From the NCBI RefSeq assembly GCF_000826645.1, contig NZ_JXJP01000014.1, positions 62,001 to 126,000 on the forward strand: 64,000 nt of DNA, read 5' to 3'. The notes below the pieces were generated by a model. That model was not told where the DNA came from. It did no database searches and was given only the letters and a program-made list of their open reading frames with translations. Of the stretch, positions 35,705-42,708 are shown piece after piece. The translations under genes and the position numbers were made by a program. Every line of letters begins with the position of its first letter. Position 1 is the first letter of the stretch. This stretch comes from Psychroserpens mesophilus. GTDB taxonomy: Bacteria > Bacteroidota > Bacteroidia > Flavobacteriales > Flavobacteriaceae.

Positions 35705-36499
35705 TTAACTTATGTGTTCGCCTCCATCAACAGGAATGACGCAACCATTAATCCAAGAGGCTTCGTCTTTTGATAATAAATAAACGGCATTTGCAACATC
35801 TTCAGGTTGTGTTAATTTTTTAAATGGGTTCCGTTTCAAGCTATGTTCTTTTATTTGATCACTTCCTGGAATCATGCGAAGAGAAGCTGTATCTGTTACT
35901 CCTGCTTGTATACAATTGGCTCTAATTCCAAATGGTGCAAACTCCAAGGCTATATTTCTTGTTATCGCTTCTAAGGTTACTTTAGCCGCAGAAACAGCCG
36001 CATAATTCTTCCAAGCTTTTGTGTTCCCTTCACTAGTAAAACTTATGATTCTTGCATCTTTCGCGAATAGCTGAGCTTCAAATATGGCTTGGGTCCAATC
36101 ATACAAACTAATAGCCATAGCGTTGATGGTTAAGTTGAAATCATCATTTTTTAAAGTTGGTGAGTCATCAGAAATCATAGGTTTAAGATTGCCTTTTGCA
36201 ACACTATGCACTAAAGTTCTCATTTTTCCTTTTGAACCAAGCAACGTTTTCAATTCAGATACAATGAGTTCTCGCTTTTCAGATTTAAAGGCGTCTACAT
36301 TAAACGATTTGAATTGTATGTTTTCGGCTCTAATTTTATCAAATTCAGAATTTATCTCATCGTCTTGAGATCTAGAATTTCTATGGATAATACAGATATT
36401 CATGCCGTGTTTTGCAAGTTTTTTTGCCGTTGCTAAACCCAATCCGCTTGAGCCACCCAATATGAGTGCCCAATAATTTTTATCTTGAAATTCTCTCAT
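35705..36499 (-). CDS. SDR-family enoyl-ACP reductase-like protein (FabL/FabI-like)
   Basis: A 264-aa short-chain dehydrogenase with a nucleotide motif of the form GGSSGLG (residues 15-21). The active-site pair is Tyr166 and Lys173, i.e. Y-x6-K (NYAAVSAAKVTLEA). This spacing is found in enoyl-ACP reductases FabI/FabL, whereas ketoreductases have Y-x3-K. The sequence around it resembles FabL (KVTLEAITRNIALEFAPFGI). The second FabI Tyr is replaced by Ser. I therefore favour enoyl reduction of the acyl chain, with ketoreduction as the alternative. It is 60 nt from the type III PKS gene, a gap occupied by a repeat. Confidence 0.8.
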   Translation of the reverse strand: MREFQDKNYWALILGGSSGLGLATAKKLAKHGMNICIIHRNSRSQDDEINSEFDKIRAENIQFKSFNVDAFKSEKRELIVSELKTLLGSKGKMRTLVHSVAKGNLKPMISDDSPTLKNDDFNLTINAMAISLYDWTQAIFEAQLFAKDARIISFTSEGNTKAWKNYAAVSAAKVTLEAITRNIALEFAPFGIRANCIQAGVTDTASLRMIPGSDQIKEHSLKRNPFKKLTQPEDVANAVYLLSKDEASWINGCVIPVDGGEHIS

Positions 36500-36517
36500 T
36501 TTTACTATTTAAATGAA

Positions 36518-36544
36518 GATGCTTCGACTGCGCTCTGCATGACA
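36518..36544. repeat. Interspersed palindromic repeat (copy 4), inside the PKS cluster
   Basis: GATGCTTCGACTGCGCTCTG plus CATGACA fills the only sizeable gap between the type III PKS and reductase genes. It is the same element as copies 2 and 3, and would be transcribed with the operon. Confidence 0.65.
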
Positions 36545-36559
36545 TGTTAATGTTACTTA

Positions 36560-37612
36560 TTACCATTCTAATAATATGCGTTGTGCCGAAAAGCCTGGTC
36601 CAAAACTTAGCATTAGACCTTTATCACCTTTCGGAAGTTGTTTATCCATAAAGCGTTCTAAAACATACAATACTGTTGCACTACTCATGTTGCCATATAA
36701 TTTTAGAACCTCTTTTGTATCCTCTATATTCTTTCCTAAAGAGCCGAATAAATCTTCAACGGTTTGCACGATTTTCTTTCCGCCTGGATGAAAAATAAGA
36801 TGATCTATTGCTTCAATGGTGATATGATTTCGTTCCAAAAACGGATGAACAATCTTTGGAAAGTGTTCTGAAATCGTCTCAGGAACAGCTTTGTCCAGAA
36901 TCATTTGCAACCCTGTATTTACCAGTTTAAATCCCATCATGGTTTCAGCATCATAAAAATGATACATGGCTTCATCAAGTATTTTCGGACCTTCTTCATT
37001 TTCATAAGATGATAAAATAACGCTAGCTGCGCCATCTCCAAAAATCGCTGCACTTACAATATTGACCATTGAAAAATCATCCAGTTGAAAGGTTGCCGTT
37101 GGTGATTCTACTGCTATAACTGCAGCACGTTTATTAGGATTTGCTTTTAAAAAATTCTTTGCATAGATAATCCCTGAAACGCCAGCGGCACAACCCATTT
37201 CGGTCACAGGAAGACGAACAATATCCTGCTTCATCTTCAGATTGTTAATCAAGTACGCATCCATTGACGGAATCATAATTCCGGTGCAACTCACAGTAAT
37301 AATATAATCAATATCAGTTGGTTTTAAGCTGGCTTTATCTAGAGCTTTAACCAGTGATTGTTCAGCTAATTTCACAACTTCCCGAGCGTAGATATCGTTT
37401 TTTTCTTCAAACGAGGTCTTGTTAAAAACTTCTTCAGCATCCATAATCGAATAACGTTTATCGACTCCTGCGTTTTCAAAAAGCTTAATCACTTTACGTT
37501 GAAACCGTTCTTCTTGACCAGACATCCATATTTTCAAATAGGGAATGATATCCTTGGTTTCTCTAGTATATTTAGGCAACTGCTTAGCTACTGATGTGAT
37601 TTTTACACTCAT
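36560..37612 (-). CDS. Type III polyketide synthase (chalcone-synthase family)
   Basis: A 350-aa homodimeric-type condensing enzyme that extends an acyl starter with malonyl-CoA and cyclises it. The triad is intact: Cys141 (EMGCAAGVSG), His275 (LIFHPGGKK) and Asn308 (LYGNMSSATV); the C-terminal GPGFSAQ loop is also kept. The start at 37612 was chosen over one 16 codons upstream. It overlaps the methyltransferase stop as ATGA and gives the usual N-terminus. The cluster suggests a long acyl starter and an alkylresorcinol or alkylpyrone product, as for the Streptomyces srsA and Bacillus bpsA enzymes. Confidence 0.93.
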   Translation of the reverse strand: MSVKITSVAKQLPKYTRETKDIIPYLKIWMSGQEERFQRKVIKLFENAGVDKRYSIMDAEEVFNKTSFEEKNDIYAREVVKLAEQSLVKALDKASLKPTDIDYIITVSCTGIMIPSMDAYLINNLKMKQDIVRLPVTEMGCAAGVSGIIYAKNFLKANPNKRAAVIAVESPTATFQLDDFSMVNIVSAAIFGDGAASVILSSYENEEGPKILDEAMYHFYDAETMMGFKLVNTGLQMILDKAVPETISEHFPKIVHPFLERNHITIEAIDHLIFHPGGKKIVQTVEDLFGSLGKNIEDTKEVLKLYGNMSSATVLYVLERFMDKQLPKGDKGLMLSFGPGFSAQRILLEW

Positions 37613-38328
37613 ATTTTTTTCTGCTTCAAAATCCATTGAAAACGAAAAGCCCACTTCCATTGAATTTGATAATTTGTGTTTAATTGTTGAGAAATATTCT
37701 CTAATTCTTCTCGTTTAAATCCTCGTAATACTGATGTTAATCCGTCTTCAATAATTGTTTTGTTTGTAATCGTTACACAAAGCAACTTAAACAAATAGTA
37801 TGCGATTTTATGTCTGTGTAAATCATTGACTACAATTCCCAATCTGGCCTTTTCTAATACAAGTTTTAAAAACGATATCAACGCTTCATTTTTAAAATGA
37901 TGCAAGAACAAGGTAGATAACACTAAATCGTAGTGTAACGACTTAAATTCCTCTGAAAACACATCAATGGCTTTAAATTTTATGTTGTCATACGACTCAG
38001 ATAAACTCTGAGCATATTCGATTGTATGCTGATTGGCATCGATTCCAACTAAATGAAATTGATATCCATTATTCTTCCCAAAACGAGATACTTCTCTTAA
38101 TATATCTCCTCCTCCACAGCCTAAATCGATGATGGTTAAGGGTTCACTTTTGGGATGATTTTTAAGCGTTTTTTTGAGTCCGTTAATCGTGACTTTATTT
38201 CCGCCTAACCACTGATTTATTTTTGCAAGCTTGTCAAGCGCATCATGAAGTATTGGACCATTATAATCCAGATCGTCCATAATTTCCTCTGCTTCACTTC
38301 TATATGTCGTACTAATCAACCAACTCAT
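37609..38328 (-). CDS. SAM-dependent methyltransferase of the PKS cluster
   Basis: A 239-aa class I methyltransferase. The SAM-binding motif I is TIIDLGCGGGDILREV (about residues 66-81), followed by GIDANQHTIEYAQ (motif post-I) and LVLSTLFLHHF (motif II). It resembles UbiE/class I enzymes that act on small aromatic or lipid substrates. It overlaps its neighbours by 4 nt on both sides (FAD enzyme before, PKS after), so the three are translated together. I infer O- or C-methylation of the phenolic ring. Confidence 0.88.
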   Translation of the reverse strand: MSWLISTTYRSEAEEIMDDLDYNGPILHDALDKLAKINQWLGGNKVTINGLKKTLKNHPKSEPLTIIDLGCGGGDILREVSRFGKNNGYQFHLVGIDANQHTIEYAQSLSESYDNIKFKAIDVFSEEFKSLHYDLVLSTLFLHHFKNEALISFLKLVLEKARLGIVVNDLHRHKIAYYLFKLLCVTITNKTIIEDGLTSVLRGFKREELENISQQLNTNYQIQWKWAFRFQWILKQKKI

Positions 38329-39461
38329 TCTATTGACATTACTTTACCATGGGTTCGTCTTATGATGAATGGTAAAACCGACGGAAACCATTTTAAACCT
38401 CGCATCAACACTTCTGATAATCTGGGTTGATTAAACAAATTTGCAACAATATGCCCTGTTTTTAAACGTGATTTAAAGGCAGAATTCCATTCTCTAAGAT
38501 ACTGCTTTTCTAAGGCTTCTCTATCGGAAGTTTCCGAATTAAAATATTTAATAATTAATCTTGATGCTATTTGAGCACTACAAATGGCCATACTCATACC
38601 GTTACCACAAAGTGGATGAATTAGAGCAGCTGTATCACCACACATGATGATGTGGTTTTCTACTGGTTTTTTTGCATCAAATGAAATTTGACTTATCGTT
38701 AATGGCTCTTCAAATACCGGAACTGTGTTACTTAAAATGTCTTTGAGAAAGTTATTTTTATATACCACATTTTTCTGAAAGTCTTGAATGTCCTTAAACT
38801 TTTTAAACACATTAAAATTGGTGATATAACACAAATTAATGTTGTCATTTTCTACTTTAGACACACCACAATAACCACCTTCAAAATTATGAAGTGCTAC
38901 GACATCATCTGCAAAATCTCCTTTTACATGCATTTTTACTGCTAGATAAGGCGATTTTCGCTTTATAAACTGACGATTGAGTTTGATGTCTAGGTTAGAA
39001 CGCTTTCCATAGGCTCCAATCACTATTTTAGCTTTGAACTTGTTCGATTTTTTAGTTTCTACTAAAAATTCATCATTTGAAAATTGAATGTCTTCCACTG
39101 AATCCTCAAGAATTTCTGAACCGACTTCGAGTGCTTTCTTAGCTAATGCATGATCTAAACAAAATCGGCTAATTCCGAAACCACCTAAAGGTAATGTTGT
39201 ATATAACAGCTTGCTTTGGGTTGTTGATAATTGAAATCTTTCAATTTTTTTGGCTCCCAATGAAAAGACATCAATATCAAGAAATTTGAGGTATGGTAAA
39301 ACTTCATTAGAGATGTATTCACCACAAACTTTATGTTTTGGGTAGCTATTTTTTTCAATCACGAGTACGCTCAAGTTTGACTTTGACAGATGAATGGCAC
39401 TGGATAGACCTGCTAATCCTCCTCCAATTATGAGCACGTCAAACTTAAGTTCTTCCTTCAA
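38325..39461 (-). CDS. FAD-dependent oxidoreductase (geranylgeranyl-reductase/PHBH-like) of the PKS cluster
   Basis: A 378-aa flavoprotein of the PHBH/geranylgeranyl reductase fold. It has the FAD dinucleotide motif VLIIGGGLAGLSSAIHLSKS at the N-terminus, a KVCGEYIS segment typical of GGR-like enzymes and the second FAD motif CGDTAALIHPLCGNGM. Such enzymes hydroxylate aromatic rings or reduce polyprenyl double bonds. Beside a methyltransferase and a type III PKS, ring hydroxylation (as by srsC in Streptomyces griseus) is the most attractive reading, but double-bond reduction remains possible. Confidence 0.87.
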   Translation of the reverse strand: MKEELKFDVLIIGGGLAGLSSAIHLSKSNLSVLVIEKNSYPKHKVCGEYISNEVLPYLKFLDIDVFSLGAKKIERFQLSTTQSKLLYTTLPLGGFGISRFCLDHALAKKALEVGSEILEDSVEDIQFSNDEFLVETKKSNKFKAKIVIGAYGKRSNLDIKLNRQFIKRKSPYLAVKMHVKGDFADDVVALHNFEGGYCGVSKVENDNINLCYITNFNVFKKFKDIQDFQKNVVYKNNFLKDILSNTVPVFEEPLTISQISFDAKKPVENHIIMCGDTAALIHPLCGNGMSMAICSAQIASRLIIKYFNSETSDREALEKQYLREWNSAFKSRLKTGHIVANLFNQPRLSEVLMRGLKWFPSVLPFIIRRTHGKVMSIE

Positions 39462-39462
39462 T

Positions 39463-39999
39463 TCACACGGTTTTTAAATTATATTCCACTCTAATTTTTA
39501 CAGTATTAGATAGTATTAAACTGCTGCCACCAACATCAAAATCTTTTCTATTAATTTCAAAATAACTATAAAATTCTTCTGTCCCTTTAGTCTTGACAAT
39601 TCTAACTGGAATTTTCAAGGTTCTGGTAATGTTTTTAATCGTAAGCTCAACTTCTACTGAGTAAAGATTATCTGCAATTTTTTTAAATGTCTTCGTTTGC
39701 AGCGATAGCATTGGGTGGTTTTCAGCATCAAAAAAATCTTCTTTTAGCAAATGCTCATCGCGTTTTTTATGGTCTGTATTTATAGTACTAACTTCAACAT
39801 GACCTTTAAGTTTCCATTGCGAAATAGTTTCACTTGAAAAATCTGTTTCGATATAGGATTTTGAAAACCTACCATCAACATTAAATCCGATATTTTTAAT
39901 TTTAAAGGTAATATCTGCGTCAGTAATAACATTTTGAGAGTACGCAAGCAAAGCCATTAAAAGACCCACAATGAGGAGTAAAGTCGTTTTCTTTTTCAT
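39463..39999 (-). CDS. YceI family periplasmic protein
   Basis: A 178-aa exported YceI-like lipocalin-fold protein. The signal peptide is residues 1-21 (LLLIVGLLMALLAYSQ). The mature part has the family's beta-barrel pattern (ADITFKIKNIGFNVDGRFS; KKRDEHLLKEDFFDAENHP; VELTIKNITRTLKIPVRI). YceI proteins bind polyisoprenoid or other amphiphilic lipids in the periplasm. It ends 1 nt before the FAD enzyme gene, so a role in carrying the lipid product or a quinone-like precursor is plausible. Confidence 0.87.
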   Translation of the reverse strand: MKKKTTLLLIVGLLMALLAYSQNVITDADITFKIKNIGFNVDGRFSKSYIETDFSSETISQWKLKGHVEVSTINTDHKKRDEHLLKEDFFDAENHPMLSLQTKTFKKIADNLYSVEVELTIKNITRTLKIPVRIVKTKGTEEFYSYFEINRKDFDVGGSSLILSNTVKIRVEYNLKTV

Positions 40000-40035
40000 T
40001 TACTAAAGATAACGTGAAATCCTTTTAGATTAAAT

Positions 40036-40497
40036 CTAGATAATGGTAATAATTTCAAAACATTTAGATCTAAACTCTATTTGATCTCCTACTTGTTTCC
40101 CTAAAAGCAATTTGGCAATAGGCGTATTTGCAGAAATCGCATAAAACGACTGGTCTGATGAATTAATTTCTCCTGCGCTTATAGCTATAAAATAATTAGC
40201 CTGAGTTGTATATACCACACTTCCGAGTCCGATGTTTGAAGTAGTTTTTGATACATCAATTTTAGAGAGTAACTGATTTAATTTCTGAATTTCTGCCAGT
40301 TGCTGACCCGCTTTTTCGCGTTCTAACTGAAGCATGGCACGTCCAGTTTCATGTTTATCGCCTGCCGAACTTTTGGTTTCTGAGGTTAATGACATTTGGA
40401 TTTCATCAATCGTGTTTTGAATGGCCTTTAAACGAGCATCAACAAAAGCCTGACATTTTAGATACAATTCTGTTTTTAAATTATTGGTTGTTGTCAT
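40036..40497 (-). CDS. GreA/GreB-like transcript-cleavage-factor family protein
   Basis: A 153-aa protein with an N-terminal helical/coiled-coil region (about 1-75; SSAGDKHETGRAMLQLEREK) and a C-terminal FKBP-like GreA/GreB domain (about 85-150; GLGSVVYT...ISANTPIAKLLLGKQVGDQI). This domain is typical of RNA-polymerase secondary-channel factors. The acidic tip residues expected at the coiled-coil turn are not clear, so cleavage activity is uncertain. Homologues are sometimes labelled 3-oxoacyl-ACP synthase, which the sequence does not support. It overlaps mtgA by 17 nt. Confidence 0.72.
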   Translation of the reverse strand: MTTTNNLKTELYLKCQAFVDARLKAIQNTIDEIQMSLTSETKSSAGDKHETGRAMLQLEREKAGQQLAEIQKLNQLLSKIDVSKTTSNIGLGSVVYTTQANYFIAISAGEINSSDQSFYAISANTPIAKLLLGKQVGDQIEFRSKCFEIITII

Positions 40498-41188
40498 CTC
40501 GCTTAGGATAGTTTAATGGTCCGAAATAATTCATTTGTCTAACAATCCAAGTCTTTCTCCCTTCAATATATGATGTTGCCGGATGTGCTTTATATCGTAA
40601 TGGACTAGGCAAGACAGATGCAATTGCTGCAGCCTCATATTTTGTTAATTTTGACGCTGATTTATGAAACCAATAGTGCGATGCAGCTTCAGCACCATAA
40701 ATTCCTGGTCCCATTTCTATACTATTCAAATAGACTTCCATGATGCGCTCCTTACTCCAGATTAGTTCTATTAAAAACGTGAAATAGGTTTCCAGACCTT
40801 TTCTTAACCAACTTCGTTTTGGCCAAAGAAATACGTTTTTTGCTGTTTGTTGAGAAATGGTACTGGCACCTTTTAATTTTTTGCCTTTTTTATTGTTTTC
40901 ATACGCTTTTTCAATGGCTTTGATATCGAAACCATGGTGCTTTAAAAAGTTTTGATCCTCACTACAAATGACTGCCAGCTGTAAGTGCGTAGAAATCTCT
41001 TCAATCGGAATCCAGTCGTGTTTCCATCCTTTCTTATTGGCATCTGTTTGTTCAATATTACGAATCACCATCAAAGGTGTTATTGGTACGGGAACCCATT
41101 TAAAAATAAAAACGACGACTACTGATAGCACAATAAGCCAAAACAGCGTTTTGAAAATGAATTTTAAAAAACGTTTAATGAATTTCAT
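40481..41188 (-). CDS. mtgA: Monofunctional biosynthetic peptidoglycan transglycosylase
   Basis: Inner-membrane glycosyltransferase (GT51, 235 aa) that polymerises lipid II into glycan strands. It has an N-terminal membrane anchor (FWLIVLSVVVVFIFKWV). GT51 motifs: EDQNFLKHHGFD (catalytic Glu), GASTISQQTAKNVFL, RKGLETYFTFLIE and KERIMEVYLNSIEMGPGIYG. No transpeptidase domain follows. The gene starts directly after the DAO-type oxidoreductase stop. Confidence 0.94.
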   Translation of the reverse strand: MKFIKRFLKFIFKTLFWLIVLSVVVVFIFKWVPVPITPLMVIRNIEQTDANKKGWKHDWIPIEEISTHLQLAVICSEDQNFLKHHGFDIKAIEKAYENNKKGKKLKGASTISQQTAKNVFLWPKRSWLRKGLETYFTFLIELIWSKERIMEVYLNSIEMGPGIYGAEAASHYWFHKSASKLTKYEAAAIASVLPSPLRYKAHPATSYIEGRKTWIVRQMNYFGPLNYPKRDDNNQ

Positions 41189-42298
41189 TTATACTAAATC
41201 TGCTAATTCTTTTCCAACTAAACTCCCAATAGCAATTCCCATGCCACCTAGACGCACACCACAATACACATGATTACTCAATTGGGTAACGATTGGTTTT
41301 TTTTGTTTACCAACGCCCATAATTCCGCTCCATCGATGATCAATTTCAAAAGGTGTCTTTGGTAAAATGGTCGTTTTTAAGAGCGCTTCTAGTTTATTTT
41401 GAATGCGTTCAGTAAGGCTTAACTCGGTTGTTTCTTCAGCTTTAAAATCGAGATTTCGTCCACCACCAAATAGAATTCTGTCATCTATATTTCGGAAATA
41501 ATAATAGCCTTGATCTAAATGAAAAGTTCCTTTGATATGAAGATTTTTAATTGGTTTTGTGATTAACACTTGAGCTCTGGCTGGTTTAACTTCTGAAATG
41601 TTTAATGCTGAAGCAAAGCCATTGGTTGCGATTAATAATTTAGAGGTTGCAAATTCAAACTGATGGGTTTTAACTTTAACTGAAGTTGAATCTTCTGAAA
41701 CGTCTTCTACCGTTATATTGTTTAATATTTTAATTCCAGAATTTGAAACCAACTGTAATAGAGACATCATCATTCTTCCGGTGTCAATCTGACCTTCAAA
41801 CTGGTTCACACTTAAAGTGTCTTGGCAGTTTTCAAAACCAAAACTGTTAGATTTAAAACGAAATACGTCCTGATGAAATAAGGGCTTTAAAAATGAATTT
41901 ATATAATCGTTTTGGGCTTTACATTCTTCCAGTAAATCATCAGATGTTGAAAACAGTTCATAACCTCCAAATTGCTGATAATTGATATTGCTATCTCCTA
42001 AAGTGTTACGTAACAACTGTAAACCATTGACGCGTTTTTGCACCAATTGAAAGACCTCTTCTTCGGAATGAGATTTAAGGTCATCAATAATTTCACTTAA
42101 ACTACCAAAGCATGCAAAGCCTGCATTTTTTGTACTTGCACCTTGAGGCAAGGTTCCTTTTTCAAGAATTAAAATGTTAGCTTTAGGAAAGCGTTGTTTT
42201 AATCGTAAAGCACAATTTAAACCCACAATGCCGCTACCAACGATAGTATAATCGACGTTGGTTAGCCATGATTTTATTTCCCAATAGGATAAGTTCAA
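41189..42298 (-). CDS. FAD-dependent oxidoreductase (DAO / glycine-oxidase-like)
   Basis: A 369-aa amino-acid-oxidase-fold flavoprotein. It has the FAD motif YTIVGSGIVGLNCALRLK near the N-terminus, a GASTKNAGFACFG motif and a C-terminal YCGVRLGGMGIAIGSLVG FAD-contacting segment. Substrate unknown (an amino acid or secondary amine is typical). The start codon is a TTG at 42298, with no in-frame ATG near by. An 8 x 8-bp tandem repeat lies immediately upstream. This is the first gene of the long minus-strand run. Confidence 0.84.
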   Translation of the reverse strand: MNLSYWEIKSWLTNVDYTIVGSGIVGLNCALRLKQRFPKANILILEKGTLPQGASTKNAGFACFGSLSEIIDDLKSHSEEEVFQLVQKRVNGLQLLRNTLGDSNINYQQFGGYELFSTSDDLLEECKAQNDYINSFLKPLFHQDVFRFKSNSFGFENCQDTLSVNQFEGQIDTGRMMMSLLQLVSNSGIKILNNITVEDVSEDSTSVKVKTHQFEFATSKLLIATNGFASALNISEVKPARAQVLITKPIKNLHIKGTFHLDQGYYYFRNIDDRILFGGGRNLDFKAEETTELSLTERIQNKLEALLKTTILPKTPFEIDHRWSGIMGVGKQKKPIVTQLSNHVYCGVRLGGMGIAIGSLVGKELADLV

Positions 42299-42300
42299 TG

Positions 42301-42364
42301 TTGTTGAGTTGTTGAGTTGTTGAGTTGTTGAGTTGTTGAGTTGTTGAGTTGTTGAGTTGTTGAG
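42301..42364. repeat. Perfect 8 x 8-bp tandem repeat (VNTR)
   Basis: Eight exact copies of TTGTTGAG (CTCAACAA on the minus strand, the sense strand of the downstream gene). The array ends 2 bp before the TTG start of the DAO-type oxidoreductase. The unit length is not a multiple of three. It contains no stop in any minus-strand frame, and no ATG precedes it in frame. Confidence 0.95.
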
Positions 42365-42372
42365 TAAAAATA
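42365..42372 (-). promoter_or_regulatory. Candidate -7 box before the tandem repeat
   Basis: On the minus strand TATTTTTA (7 of 8 to TAnnTTTG) touches the repeat array. If used, the transcript would start inside the repeats, which would make up nearly the whole leader. No good -33 box is seen. Confidence 0.25.
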
Positions 42373-42428
42373 GTGATTTTTGGTTTGCGTAGCTCTAAAT
42401 TTGAAACTACATTTCGGTTAGAACTTCT

Positions 42429-42523
42429 GTTAAGGATAGAAGCGATATCCTTTTTTATTGTTATAGATAATTCGACTGCGCTTAATATGACAATAAAAAA
42501 GATTTAGCGGATAGCCTGACCCT
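42429..42523. repeat. Composite interspersed repeat, copy A
   Basis: GTTAAGGATAGAAGCGATAT then CCTTTTTTATTG at the left and CAATAAAAAAGATTTAGCGG then ATAGCCTGACCC at the right form long imperfect inverted arms. Between them is a TTCGACTGCGC...TGACA element (42471-42492). The same outer arms occur at 56211-56284. The remainder of the 410-bp gap holds only the VNTR, a second small hairpin (42590-42610) and the accC terminator; I see no gene. Confidence 0.75.
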
Positions 42524-42589
42524 TTGGAGTTTTTACGGAAAAGGGTAACAGCCAAAACATTAACCTTCGTTGAGTGTTTGATTTATGAG

Positions 42590-42610
42590 ATCCCGAAATG
42601 TATTCGGGAT
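42590..42610. repeat. Short palindrome ATCCCGAA-n5-TTCGGGAT
   Basis: A perfect 8-bp stem with an ATGTA loop and no T-tract, so not a normal terminator. It lies between copy A of the composite repeat and the accC terminator. Confidence 0.6.
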
Positions 42611-42670
42611 TAGTGCAAACTTCTGTTTTTAATGTGTTGTTCCTCAACTTTTAAAATGAAGGTTTTACTA

Positions 42671-42702
42671 AAAAAAACTCCGAAACGTTAATTCCGGAGT
42701 TT
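42671..42702 (-). terminator. Rho-independent terminator after accC
   Basis: On the minus strand AACTCCGGAA and TTTCGGAGTT pair around TTAACG, followed by a T-tract (A-run at 42671-42677 on plus). It lies just downstream of the accC stop. Confidence 0.8.
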
Positions 42703-42708
42703 GATGTA

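Noticed and set aside
35705-36499. SDR read as FabG ketoreductase
   Set aside because: The Tyr-Lys spacing is x6 rather than x3, and the surrounding sequence resembles FabL; ketoreduction is kept only as the alternative.
36560-37660. Longer start of the type III PKS at 37660
   Set aside because: The extra 16 residues lie inside the methyltransferase frame and do not match the family N-terminus; the ATGA overlap at 37609-37612 is the natural start.
40036-40497. Annotation as 3-oxoacyl-ACP synthase
   Set aside because: The protein is 153 aa and has neither the Cys-His-His nor Cys-His-Asn condensing triad; the C-terminal half looks like a GreA/GreB domain.
42301-42364. Possible CRISPR array
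   Set aside because: The unit is only 8 bp with no spacers and there are no cas genes; it is a simple tandem repeat.
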